From Maratus speciosus (Eukaryota > Arthropoda > Arachnida > Araneae > Salticidae): a stretch of 64,000 nucleotides of DNA. A program made the translations under genes and the position numbers. Location: positions 668,506,484 through 668,570,483 of the forward strand of contig OZ010788.1 of the NCBI GenBank assembly GCA_963932465.1. The letters run 5' to 3'. Position 1 is the stretch's first letter. Each line of letters begins with the position of its first letter. A model generated the notes under the pieces. That model did no database searches, was not told the origin of the DNA, and was given only the letters and a program-made list of their open reading frames with translations. This document shows, in pieces, positions 43,795 through 55,683 of the stretch.

Positions 43795-44500
43795 CCTTCG
43801 ATACAATAAGACGGCGATTCCAGTTTTACTAAAATATTACTGATTAATTGTTCGGATACGAGAAAATTTTAATAAACAATGTATTTTTTTTTAATAAGAA
43901 ACCTGTACAAAGTAATATGACAGACTTTTTAAAGTTAAGGATCTGTGATATAGACTAGTATTATTCCAACTAGTATTTAAAAATTCACTGAAAATAAAGA
44001 AGTGCTGTAGCTGCGTTCCTGTGAACTTCAGTGCAAGTTAAACACCACGTGGAGTTAATAAATTGATCAGCAAGAATATTTTACAAACACGAACAAAAAG
44101 CAGCCAGTAAACATATCATGACGACGAGTAAGTATGTCTGATACGGTTGCGGTTAGTTCTGGCATTCATCGTCGCCGCTTGAGAACCATTGAGTCTACAT
44201 TTGTGAGGGTTAGACAAAAATTGCTCCTATATGTGTGACACGCTATGTAACACGTGTAAGTGCTTTAGTAGTAAAGAACGCAAATGATTGGAGATGGGCA
44301 GAAGAGTAAAAGATAAATTAGACTTTGTTATATCGGAAGCGCTATAATGCAGAGCTCTGGAGCGCTGTATTTACGAAGGTATATCACTAAGTTTTTGTCC
44401 TCACATAGAAATAATTGAGTGAAATTTATAAAATTGTTACATCGTATGAGTCCTTTTCTATATACTCACCGTGCACAGTAACATATTTCTGCAAACGGTA
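43795..44500. other. Spacer, nothing recognised
   Basis: Mixed composition with no convincing open frame, TIR pair or RNA gene. Confidence 0.35.
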
Positions 44501-44504
44501 TTTC

Positions 44505-45915
44505 AAAGAGAGGGGATAGGATGTATTCCAGGAACGCGATAGTAGGTCCAAAGTGGTGCATTTTTCTAACTTTTGAGGACCCTACATGTGACATATTCAT
44601 GGAAAAGCCTGTGGCCAGTTATTCATGGTACTCTCTCAGAAATGGATACTCAGATTTCACGAAATTTTCTTCGTTTGTGACGAAACCATTTCCTGGGATA
44701 TGGTCCGAGCGAATATTTCGTCAAATTGAGAAAATTACTTTCTTCGCTTGTTTGAGGATAACAATTTCGTCAAAAGTGCTTGTTTGAAAAGTGCAATCAG
44801 AGGGCTGGTGGTGCCACCTATTGAACAGTTTAGAAGCTCTTGTATCGACAAGAGAAAAAATAATAGCTTCCGGGTGATTCGAACTCACGACCTCCGGTGT
44901 GGGAGACGGTCGCTCTAGCTATTACGCTATTGAGTCGTCGAATGGATATGATTTTAGATGCATGTAATGGATTCTACTGTATGTTTATATTTTTATAAGG
45001 TTGGTTGTAATTTTATCGATGCTGTTATACTTATAATTCTTGCAAGTTTTAATTAGTAAGGCTAATTTATTATTATTATTTCGTATGGTTAATATGAATA
45101 ATTATAATATGGCTTGATTAATATAATTTATTAGGGAAATTTTCTTTACTCGATGAATGATTAAAATAGGGTCTAGTTAATTTGTTGCTCAGAAATAACG
45201 AATTTTAAAGTGCATATGGGGGAGATTTTATCAATTTGAGTAGGTGGTTAAGATTTTAACACTTTACTGTTTACAGAAGAGAAGGGAGAGGGATCAATTA
45301 TGCATATTTAATTTGATAATTATATGAATATATTTCTTAAATGAAAAAGAGATCTTGGAATTTTGAAACTTTATTGACCAAATTTTCTTTTTGAACGATT
45401 TTGTAAAACACAGGAAATTTATTCTTTTCGAATTAAACCATAGCGAGCAAAGTAAAATAATAATAATAATAATAAACATTCTTAAAAACTTTAACAGCTA
45501 AAAAAATAACTAATGCAGAAACAATAACTACCTGTATTTCAGCGTTTTCTGAAAAGCGCTAAAAAGTGCAATTTTTAATATAAATTATGACAGGAATAAC
45601 ATAAACAGACAAATATCTGCGTGCTAAAGTCGCAGGATTTGAGGAGGAACGGTTTCCTTAAAATGCATTGAATATGGCCGTGAGTGAAGAAACACCTTCG
45701 TCAAATATTTGAGGGTTTACGTGTCGTTAAAAGTCACGTGAATTTGATACGAAATGATTGTCAAAAACAACGAAATATAGCTCGAGGATTGCTGAATCGT
45801 CAAAATTGAGAGCTTTATTTCTGAGAGTGTATGCACCTCCCGAAGCCCTCTCCCCCAAATTTATCCTCCGGTGGGGGGGGGGGGGTGCACTTTTCTAATT
45901 TTTGCGGACGTAATT
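44505..45915. mobile_element. Smaller foldback related to the 21.8-27.7 kb arms
   Basis: The left arm (44550-44700) has GCATTTTTCTAACTTTTGAG, CTACATGTGACATATTCATGG and CTCTCTCAGAAATGG. The right arm (45640-45905) has these inverted: TATTTCTGAGAGTG and GTGCACTTTTCTAATTTTTG. The GACATATxxxTGGAAAxGxC word is the one that defines the 121-bp array at 26.3-27.2 kb. About 0.9 kb separates the arms and contains a tRNA-like segment. No TIR or target duplication was established and no gene was seen; short frames are repeat-derived. Confidence 0.55.
44866..44938 (-). other. tRNA-like segment (SINE head or tRNA pseudogene)
   Basis: The minus strand reads ATAGCGTAATAGCTAGAGCG, an A-box-like D-arm, then ACCGTCTCCCACACCGGAGGT as an anticodon-arm-like region and GTGAGTTCGAATCACC, a B-box-like T arm. 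The T stem has two mismatches and the acceptor ends do not pair, so it is not a working tRNA. It is best read as a tRNA-derived SINE head or a decayed tRNA; no clear SINE tail follows. Confidence 0.5.
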
Positions 45916-45929
45916 CATGCTCCACTATA

Positions 45930-46390
45930 TTATAAAAACATTTAAAACAGGGACTTTTAAGGGGCGTGAGAAATGCATATAAATATTAAGAACAAGAAAA
46001 AGATGTATTAAATCTATAAAAATTCTAATTTTAAAATGCCAAGTATATAATAATGCAATATATGATTCAAAACTTTGGCAGTAAACGTATGCAAAAAACA
46101 GTAAAGTTGTAAATGTAAGGGAAAACTGTATTAAAATGACGGAGTTACATAAAACATAGATTACAGTTAAAGAATGTTCCATAATCGGCGTTTCCTAAAT
46201 TTTGTTTGTAGCTTGGTTAATTCGGGTAGCTACGGTAAGGCTTTTGCACTCGAAGGATACACAGACTGGGAATTCCTTTATTTTTTATTGCAATGCTTAA
46301 AAAAAATGGGTTGCTAAAAACATAAAAGTTTCTGCGAACCAGAAAAAAATATTAAACAAGTTGGAAATTGCACGTCGAACGTGGCAACTG
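45930..46390. repeat. First recognisable unit of the right tandem array
   Basis: 45990-46180 (TAATAATGCAATATATGATT, CAGTAAACGTATGC, GTAAATGTAAGGGAA, TGTATTAAAATGACGGA) parallels 46975-47090. Decayed; the minus-strand frame here is not conserved. Confidence 0.55.
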
Positions 46391-46391
46391 T

Positions 46392-46794
46392 GGTGCGTTC
46401 GTACTATAACTAGTCTTATAATTTTTTTTTGCACCGCATAGTGTATTGAATGTACATTTTAGTTCAATTCATATATGCATATCTATTTCATTCTGTTCGA
46501 AAAGCTGTAACATCATTAAAATTCACTTGAAATATTTTTTTTTCCCATTGGCCGTAATGTAACGGAAAACTTTTGACTGTCTCTGTGATTAAACTATACA
46601 TCCGATTCTCATAAAAATGGAAATGACTTCATTCTGCAAAAATTATATATTTAAAATTTCAGAACATTCGGTTGGGTAGTTTTTGCTCTGATTTATGCGG
46701 ACAGATGGACAAACAGACGGACAGAGAGACGGACCGAACGACGACTATAGGTATATATATAATACGACACATTTATATAATTACAAACGCACCT
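46392..46794. mobile_element. TIR element with AGGTGCGTTCGTA ends, shortest copy
   Basis: GGTGCGTTCGTACTATAACT at the left and TTACAAACGCACCT at the right. About 400 bp, uninterrupted, and so the best view of the family: an AT-rich middle, then TTCGGTTGGGTAGTTTTTGC, a run of GACAGA/GACGGA words and the ACGACTATAG block before the right end. The peptide frames through the GACAGA words are repeat translations. Confidence 0.75.
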
Positions 46795-47469
46795 AAAAAT
46801 CTATGTTTAAATAGCAGATTTAATCTCTCTGTATATTTGTCTAAAATCATTAGCATTTCCTCTACTGCGAAAATGTCTTTCTTTCGAAATGGGACCTATA
46901 CAAGATCGCAGTTGTACGGCGTTTTTGTAAAAAAAAAATTATAAATAGCGAAAATAAATAGAACAAATTTTTAAAAAACAGAAAAAATAGTATAATTATG
47001 CAGCATATTATTCAAAACATTGGCAGCAAAAGTATGCTAACAAAAGCAAAGTTGTAAATGTAAGGAAGAGCTGTATTAAAATGACGAAATATTATATAAG
47101 TGAAAAGTTTAAACCATTGCATCTTTTTCAAAAATCGATAGCATTTCCTCCCCTGCAAAAAATGTCCTTTCGATACGGACTTTTTTTTCGCTGCTGAATT
47201 TTAAAACTTCGAAAGACGTCCATACCATATTCGATAAAAGGGATCCGTTCCCATTTACTCTTGCATCTTGAATGTACAATATCCCGGGAAAACCGAACTA
47301 CAGGATTCAAATTTCACCTTAGCTTTTCAGCTCGCATATTTTGTGTAGACAGTTTTGTAGAATAAGAAGAACTTTCATTTATGGCTGGTTATAATTTCCT
47401 ATAGAGGGTGATATTCAAATAACTTTTTCTTCATTGTATTTATCGAAATCGCCACATATTACTTTGAAA

Positions 47470-48861
47470 AATCCTTGCCGACTTGGCTTACAGGCGGAGG
47501 TATATTTCGAAGTTAAATACTATTTTCACCAACAAAAACTAAATCAAGATTAGAGATAAACCCAGTTTAACAATTTTATCTGGTGAATTTTTAATTTCAT
47601 TTTCTTTGAAAGAGCTGGTTTTATCGCAATCATGTTAAGGCGGTATTAAAAAAATATTTTTTCATGCTCAACAGCTCGAAATTTCCCGACACATTTCAGA
47701 CTCATTTTTAAAAGTAAAGCATGAAACATGCTGACGTGATTTTTTGAAGAGATTTATAAGCGACCTTTGTTTTTATTTTTCATTCAAATAATTGGAACTT
47801 GGTTTACAAACAATTATTTCCTCAGTACGACATTTTTTTTTGTTTGTTTTCAGCACTATCCCTTTGGGAAATTCGGTTCAAACTGCCCACTTTGACAGCA
47901 ATTTTTGAAATACATTCTCCCTTTATCAAAAAATCGGCCAATACGGCATATTATATAGTTTCTGAATAAGAGAACCTGCCAATTGGATGCGTTTGAGAGC
48001 AAAAAAGGAATTTAAAAAGGAGTCATAAAATAAGCAGTTTGAGTATGACCTTAATAGAATAATTTTGTTTTTCGCGACTAGGCGGTTCCCTGCCCAGATA
48101 CCTGGTATCAAACCCGTTTACCTGGGGCAACCAGGCAGGTTGAGGCCTGATCATAGGTTAGAAAGAAATAAAGCAGTTTGGATTTGAGTACACCCTTAAT
48201 ACGATAATTTTTTCGTAAACCCCTATTTTTGTTTAATTAATTTTTGATGTAAGAGTTTTGTCCTATCAAAAACTTGTCAATACGAAATTTGTAGATAACA
48301 TTAAGAACATGTATAGTAAATTGAAAGGGATTAGATATCTTGTGAATTGACGATTTTATAATTTTTTTTCTTCTTCGATTGCCCCTCTCTCCTACAATTT
48401 AATTTTCGTTTTTAATTTTTTTTTTTTCCGGTAAGAGTTGGTCCTATCAAAAACTTGATAATGTAAAAGTTGTAGATAGAATTAAGAAAATTTATAATAA
48501 GTTTAAGTGAATTTGATATCTTGAGAATTGACGATATTATGAATTTTTTTCTGCCTAAAACACTATTTATTTCGCCCCCTGAGCCCATTTTAAATTTTAT
48601 CAAAAATCTGTGATACATAAGATTTTTGGCCTTTTCCTAGAAGTAATGATAACTTTAAACTGATCTGGTATGTGTCATAATTAAGAAGTTATGTTTTTTT
48701 TTTCAGTTTTCACAAAACCCCTCCTTATTTTCACTCCCTAGGTCAGATTTTGCCCATGAACGACCTTAACCGAGATTTTCTGCCCCTTGATTTTATGTGT
48801 CAGTTTGGAAGAGATTTGTGCAGATTTGTGGAAGTTATCGTGTCCATAAAAAGTGATATAC

Positions 48862-48905
<44 letters not shown>

Positions 48906-49056
48906 ACAGATAGATAAAGTTTTGAACTGGGGGGTTGCTTTTTGGGTTCTAGGGGTCATGATAGGCGTATCATAGGTCTCTATTTCTGCAAAAAATTTTC
49001 AGAAATTCCAACATAGGGGAGAATGTAATACGTAGTATTTCTTACGAAATCTACTT
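47470..49056 (+). mobile_element. Copy 2 of the 1.3-1.6 kb element family
   Basis: The head AATCCTTGCCGACTTGGCTT, AGGCGGAGGTATATTTCG and AACAAAAACTAAATCAAGAT lines up with copies 1 and 3, as does the body to TTACGAAATCTACTT. It sits in an array unit: the empty site in other units reads TTGTAAAATTGTGATCACGC, and here the sequence is TTTGAAAA, element, then AAAATTGTGTTCACGC, consistent with a short A-rich target duplication. A 100-bp segment near 48062-48165 (CCTGCCCAGATACCTGG, CAACCAGGCAGGTTG) is unique to this copy and looks like a small extra insertion. No transposase. Confidence 0.8.
48851..48905. repeat. TA then GA microsatellite
   Basis: About 24 bases of TA repeat followed by about 24 bases of GA repeat, then GATA units; corresponds in position to 15606-15668 and 59945-59985. 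Confidence 0.9.
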
Positions 49057-49388
49057 AAAATTGTGTTCACGCATAAAAGAAAAATCAAGAAAATAGAAGA
49101 AATTGATGTTTGAAATGAAATACATCTAGTTTGCGGTAGTATTTCAATTTTATGGCATAAAATAAAAATGTGTAAAATGCTAATTAAAATTTTTATTATT
49201 AGAGACATTTAAAATAATAAAATTTGTATGCACCACGAAAAATTCAGCGAGAACACAAAAAGAACTTGTGAATTTTGGCAATTAAATAAATTGAAAAATA
49301 TTATTAGATTTTAGTGGTAATGAAAAAGTATAACAGTTGGCGCATTTGATCTAAAAGGTCTAAAATATATAAGTAAAATTGTTTTAAA

Positions 49389-49964
49389 CTTTACAAGATA
49401 CTTATAACTACTTAAAATGTGACACAAAATTATAAAAATATTATTTAATCCTACCCTGAGATCTTTCCAACACACACGTGTTCATTTTCAAAGGGAAAAA
49501 AGATGACTGACTGAATTTAAAAAACAGAAACAAAATAGTACGCATGCGCAGGCGGAGTTCAGTCCATTTCAAAAGATCAGTTTATATTATCAGAAGTTCC
49601 TGAAATATTTAGGATATTATACCAAATCACGGTAATATTATAAAAAAGGACATCGTTACAAACAGTATCTTTCCTAAGTAAAATTTCAATGGATTCACGG
49701 ATTATTGAAGAGTAATGGTCAGATGTTCAAACGATCATTTTTGCTTTTTCGAAGTTTATCTTAATATTTTCTTTTTGATTTTTTATTCTTTTGTACTATA
49801 TTGTACTATTTCGTTTTTGTTTTTAAAATTTATTTTCTATTCAGTCAGTCATCTTTTCCCTTTGAAAATGAACGCATGTGTGTTCGAAAGAACTAAGGGT
49901 TTCAGTAAATAATATTTTTATATGTTTGTGTCACTTTTTAAATAGTTATAAGTATGTTGTAAAG
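49389..49964. mobile_element. Long inverted-repeat element (about 576 bp)
   Basis: Left arm 49389-49540 and right arm about 49800-49964 are inverted: CTTTACAAGATACTTATAAC and GTGTTCATTTTCAAAGGGAA and AAGATGACTGACTGAAT on the left have complements on the right. Arms run for about 150 bases with about 80-90% match by eye. The loop contains GTACGCATGCGCAGGCGG. It lies within an array unit, and no coding potential was seen on either strand. Confidence 0.8.
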
Positions 49965-51274
49965 AATATTAATAACAAGGTGAAAATTTCTTTCACGACC
50001 CTAGTTTTTTTTAATACAGTGTTTTGACTCTATTAAAATTGTTTTAAGAATCAAAGTCCTGTGCACTGTTGAAACAAAATCCAAAAGGAAGCAACAAGAA
50101 CTAATGTTGGAAATATCTTTCTCTCTGCTAACTTATCGAATAAGTTTAGAAATCAAATAATATAATACAATCATGCACCATAGTATTTATAAATTCCGAA
50201 AAAAAAAAAAAACAGAAAACATACAAGAAATTTTTTTTTTAAGGAACAGCAGAAAACATTAAAATAACTAAGGTTTGAGAAACTGAAGCAGTTATTAACA
50301 ACTACATTTGTTAACAACTCTATATATTTTTCTAAAATCAATATCATTTCTAAAACTTCGAAAATATCTTCTCTTTCATATAGACACAATCAGAAAGCAC
50401 AAACAACAATTCTTGACACTTTTTTTCTCCTGCGTTTTAAAACCTCGAGCAGCATTCCATATATTTGATAAAAGTCATTCTCCCATATTGACGCTTCCCT
50501 TCTATGCATCTTGAATGTACAGATCTCAATATGACCGTGAAATCCCTCGAGATTACAACTTCGAAAAACCGAACTACCAGATTCGATTTTCACCATACCT
50601 TTTCTCGTTACATATTATGTGTAGAAAATTTGATAGAACGGGAAGAACTTTTATTAATGGCTGGTTTTAATTTCCTATAGGGGATGATTCGCAAATCATT
50701 TCTTTTTTAATTCAGTGTATTTATTAAAGTCGACATGCATTACATTGTAAAATTGAGATCTCGCATATTGCTATATAAAAATTAAAATAATAATAAATCA
50801 GGAAAACAGAAGGAATTGATGTTCCAAATAAACTGCATCTAGTTTGCGATAGCATTTGAATTATACGATATATATATATATATGAATATAGGAGATAAAT
50901 AAAAATATAATATTAATTATTAAAAGGCATATGCATTGTAAAAAAAATTCAACGGGAAAACAGGAAAAAATATATCGGAGACATATTTCACTATCTAAAA
51001 TGCATAATAAAAATTTTAATAGCTAAAATTATTTTAACAATCAACATCACATGTATTGTTTAAAAATAAAAAAAAATCCGCGAGAAAGTAGCAAGAGATA
51101 ATGATTCAAATGCCTTTTCTTTTGAATTACAGCCGGATAAACTAGAAATGAAAAATTTTGAAAAACACGTAAGAATATAATAAAATCATACATCATATCA
51201 TTCATGCATTCTGAATTACTTCAGAATTTGTTCTGAGCAGCAAATGTTCAAAGAAAAAAAAAGTTTCCAAGAAG

Positions 51275-51278
<4 letters not shown>

Positions 51279-51314
<36 letters not shown>
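51279..51314. repeat. Poly-A run (36 bases)
   Basis: Uninterrupted A homopolymer at the AAGAAGCAGCAAAAAA position of an array unit; other units have five to ten A here, so this is local slippage rather than a retroposed tail. Confidence 0.9.
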
Positions 51315-51315
<1 letters not shown>

Positions 51316-51955
51316 CATTAAAGTAACTAATGTTTAAAAAACTGGACGTGGTTATAACTCTTTTTCTAAAATCAATATCATTTCTAGAACTTCGAAAATG
51401 TCTTCTATTTCATATAGACACAACCAGAAAGCACAAACAAGAATTCTTGACTATTTTTGCTACTGCGTTCTAAAACCTCGAGGAGCATCCATATATTTGA
51501 TAAGAGTCATTCTGCCCATTGACTCTTACCTTTTCTGCATCTTGAATGTACAATACTCGATATGGAGATCACTCGAGATTACAACTTTGGAAAAGTGATC
51601 TACCAGATTCGATTTTCACCATATTCGAAAAGATTCGATTTTCATTTCGCTTTTCTCCTTACACATTATGTGTAGAAAGTTTGATAGAACTAGAAGACTT
51701 TTATTTATGGCTGGTTTTAATTTCCTATAAGGGATGATTCTCAAATAATTTCTTTCTTTTTTTTAAAATTCAGTATATTTATTAAAGTCGACACGTATTA
51801 CGTTGTAAAATTGTGATCACGCATGTTACTATATAAAAATACTAATAATAATAAATCAGGAAAACAGAAGGAATTGTTGTTACAAATAAAATGCATCTAG
51901 TTTGCGATAGTATTTGAATTATACGATATATATATATATATATATGCACACACAC

Positions 51956-52176
51956 GTTCCAACCTCAAACTAATCTTCCGTAATGCGTTAATTTGACCCT
52001 GATTAAATACGTTTCGAACTAGCAATTTTTTTAAGAAATGAAATGAAATATGTTCCAGTTAGAAACCTGGAATTAAATAAATAAGCATTCATGAAATAAA
52101 TTTTCTGGTTCGAAATGTGGTTAACCTCGGTCAAATTAATACAGACATTTCGGAAGATTAGTGAAAGGTTGGGAAC
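51956..52176. mobile_element. 221-bp MITE with AACCTxxxACTAATCTTCCG ends
   Basis: GTTCCAACCTCAAACTAATC with TTCCG at the left matches the inverted CGGAAGATTAGTGAAAGG then TTGGGAAC at the right; AATTTGACC and GGTCAAATT extend the pairing to about 60 bases. It interrupts the TA-rich point of an array unit, and so explains why this unit is longer than its neighbour. Confidence 0.8.
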
Positions 52177-53196
52177 TATGTTATATATGAAAAAATTTAA
52201 AATGTCAATTGAAACTTTTGATAATTAAAACGAGGATTTTAATTATAAAAAGTAATATGCATTGTAAAAGAAATTCAACGGGAAAACAGGAAAAATATAT
52301 TGGAGACATATTTCACTATCTAAAATGTCTAATAAAAATTTCAATAACTAAAATGATTTTAACAATGAACATCACATGCATTGTTAAAAAAAATTTGCAA
52401 AAAAGTAGCAAGAGCTAACGATTGAAATACCTTTTCTTTTGAGTTGCAGTCGAATAAATTGGAAAAGAAATAATTTTGAAAAACTCGTAAGAATATAATA
52501 AAATCATACATCATATCACTCATGCATTATGAATTACTTCAAAATTTTTTCAGAGCAACAAACGTTCAAACAAACAAAAGAAGTTTCCTAAGAAGGAGCA
52601 AAAAAGCATTAAAATAACTAAGGTTTATAAAACTGGACGAGTTCATAACTCTATATACTTTTCTAAAAGCAATATCATTTCTAGAACTTTGAAAATGTCT
52701 TCTCTTTTATATAGACACAATCAGAAAGCACAAACAACAATTCTTGACTCTCTTTGCTCCGGCGTTTTAAAATCTCGAGCAGCATTCCATATATTTGATA
52801 AAAGTCATTCTCCCCCATTGACTCTTACCTTCCCTGCATCTTCAATGTACAATTCTCGATATGGCCGTGAAATCCCTCGAGATTACAACTTTGGAAAACC
52901 GAACTACTAGATTCAATTTTCACCGTAGCTTTTCTCCTTACATATTGTGTGTAGACATATATGTGTAGAAAGTTAGATAGAACGGGAAGAACTTTTATTT
53001 ACGGCTGGTTTTAATTTTTGAAAGGTAATGATTCGAAAATAATTTCATTTTTAATTCAGTGTATTTATTAAAGTCGTCACGTGTTACGTTGTAAAATTGT
53101 GATCACGCGTATTACCATATAAAAAAGAAAATAATACATCAGGTAAACAGGAGGAATTGATGTTCCAAATAAAAGAAATCTAGTTTGCGATAGTAT

Positions 53197-53413
53197 TTAA
53201 CCCCTTAACGCTCGAATTAAATTACGGTTGAAAAATTCAAATTGCTTATTGGCACCACTTTTATGAAAAAGAAATATTCACCTTATTCAATGACAGGAAA
53301 AACGATACTTAATTATAGCCAATTTTACTATTTTATAAAACTGGTCGGAATCAAACAATTTGAGTAAAAGACACAGCCCGAGAATATGACGGCAGCGAGA
53401 ATTAAGGGGTTAA
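53197..53413. mobile_element. TTAA-flanked MITE, CGCTCGAATTAA family, second copy
   Basis: Near-identical to 33099-33315, both 217 bp, ends TTAACCCCTTAACGCTCGAA and GAATTAAGGGGTTAA. It interrupts the GCGATAGTATTTGAATTATA block of an array unit: here GATAGTATTTAA, element, then AATCATACCATATATA. The sister units give the uninterrupted site. Confidence 0.92.
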
Positions 53414-53692
53414 ATCATACCATATATACATGTTTGTGTGTCTGTATATATGAAAAAATCTAAAATGTCAGGTGAAACTTTTGATAATTAAAACGATGAT
53501 TTTAATTATTAAAAGTCTTATGCATTGTGAAAAAAAATTCAATGGGAAAACAGGAAAAAATATAGTGGAGACATATTTCACTATCTAAAATACCTGATGA
53601 AAATCTTAATAGCTGTATTGAAGTTATTTTTTTATTTCTTTATTTATTATTCTAGTATATTGAAATTATTTTAACAATCAACATCACATGCA

Positions 53693-54934
53693 TCTTTCTA
53701 TTCTAAAAAAAAAGTAACTTATTTTGAATTTTGTGTGACCGGCGGTCTTTCTCCGTTAATATTAAGAAAAATATTGCATACAAAAAAAAAAGTAAATCGG
53801 CGGTATTATAGAGAAATGTTTGATAAACACGCTGATGCAGACAGTTTTCAAATCAAAGAATTATTTTAAGAGATATTTAATGCTAAAGTTGGACAAAATC
53901 GTTCCATTAAAAAAGTTTTATAGGAGCAAAAACTATACATGGGAATTAATTAATTTTCAGATCATTTTATACGTTAGAATTTCCCGGTGTGCAGACTGCA
54001 TTTATTTTTTAACTCATTTTTTGAGGTTTTATTTCTATTTTAAATTCAAATTTTCAGCAGTTCGAGAGATATTTTTTACTTATTTTAGAAAATGGTATTA
54101 ATTTAAACTGTTGCCAACTGTATAAACAGCGCAAACAATAATGCTTGCTTCAAATGAAAAAATTATTTACACGTGACTATTACAAAGAGAAAAAAAATTT
54201 CAAATTAGAATTAAATAATTACGTATAAAAAGAAGGAACTTATTGAAAATTACGTCATAAGAACTATATTTACACGTGAATTTTAAAAGAGAAAGGATAT
54301 TGTAAAATAATAAATCCATTAACATGCGTTAGAAGTATAAAATAGGAGAAATTACGTCACATTACACTTATTACTTAAAATGAACAAAAAATAATATTGC
54401 AAAACAGTTTAAATTTAAAAAGTGCGCGAGACATTTATTTGATATTCTGAGATGATCTTTTCAACTATTTTTGTTAGGACAGTGCAAATAATATTTCATT
54501 TCTAACAAAAGTATTTCCACGTGAATATTAAAAAGTTAAAGAAAAGTTTGGTGAAAATCACGTCAGATTAAAAGCGATACATTTAAAATTTCTTATTTAA
54601 AAGAACTTTCTTTTCGCTTTGTTAAAAAATACCTGGAGACAAAGACTCTGTTTACTTAATTCATTTTATATTAGCTTATTTTGAAATGTTTAACTGATTT
54701 TATTTAATCAAAGACGAAAACCGCCATTGTATGTTTTAACAGCAGATGATTTTTCCTTAAAATTCCCCAATCAAAGAGAAATCTCCGGTTTATAGGGAGA
54801 TCGCCACTGTTTTTTAAATTATAATTCAATCTTCCAAAATCTTATTAAAGCCGATCAAATTAGCGTGCTTTTAGAGACTGCGGTGTCTGAACGGGGGTTG
54901 GCGAGTGTAGCTCGTAGGAGGCCGAGCCCCCTAG
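53693..54934 (+). mobile_element. Non-autonomous Helitron (1242 bp)
   Basis: Starts TCTTTCTATTCTAAAAAAAA directly after A and ends AGGAGGCCGAGCCCCCTAG directly before T. The end has the hairpin and CTAG expected of Helitrons, and insertion is between A and T without duplication. Array units without it read ACATGCATTGTTAAAAAA; with it, ACATGCA, element, TTGTTTTAAAAA, so the boundaries are exact. It encodes no Rep/helicase protein. A 93-residue frame at 53820-54101 has no recognised family. Confidence 0.9.
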
Positions 54935-55683
54935 TTGTTTTAAAAAATCCGCAAGAAAGTAGCAAGAGCTACCTTTTCTTTTGAATTGCAGTCGAATAAA
55001 TTGGAAATGAAATAATTTTGAAAACTCCTAAGAATTTAATAAAATCATACATTATATCATTTATGCTTTCTGAATTTCTTCGGAATTTTTTCAGACCAGC
55101 AAACGTTCAAAAGGTTTTAAGAAACAACAAAAATAATTAAAATAAGCAAGGATTAAAAAACTGGACAAGTGAGTAACTCTGTAACTTTTTCTAAAGTCAA
55201 TATCATTTCCACAGCTTCAAAAAACTTTTCTCTTTCACATGGACACAACCAGAAAGCGCAGACAACAATTCTTGACTCTTTTTGCTACTGCGTTTTAAAA
55301 CCTCGAGAAGCATCCATGTATTTGATAAAAGCCATTCTCCCCATTTACCTTCTCTGCATCTTAAATGTACAATTCTCGATATGGCCGTGAAATCCCTCGA
55401 GATTACAACTTTGGAAAACCGAAGTACCAGATTCAATTTTCACCGTAGCTTTTCTCATTACATATTATGTGTAGAAAGTTTGATAGAACGGGAAGAACTT
55501 TTATTTATGGCTGGTTTTAATTTCCTATAAGGGATGATTCGCAAATAATTTCTTTTTTAATTCAGTGTATTACGCTGTAAAAGGGTAATGACGCATATTA
55601 CTATAAAGAAAACTAATAAATCAGGAAAACAGAAAGGAATTGGTGTTTAAAATAAAATTGTATTTGAATTATATTGTATATAT

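Noticed and set aside
44866..44938. Functional tRNA gene on the minus strand
   Set aside because: Mismatches in the T stem and no acceptor pairing; kept only as a tRNA-like segment.
53820..54101. 93-codon frame inside the Helitron as a possible captured gene
   Set aside because: No recognisable domain and AT-rich low-complexity residues; Helitrons do capture genes but nothing here supports it.
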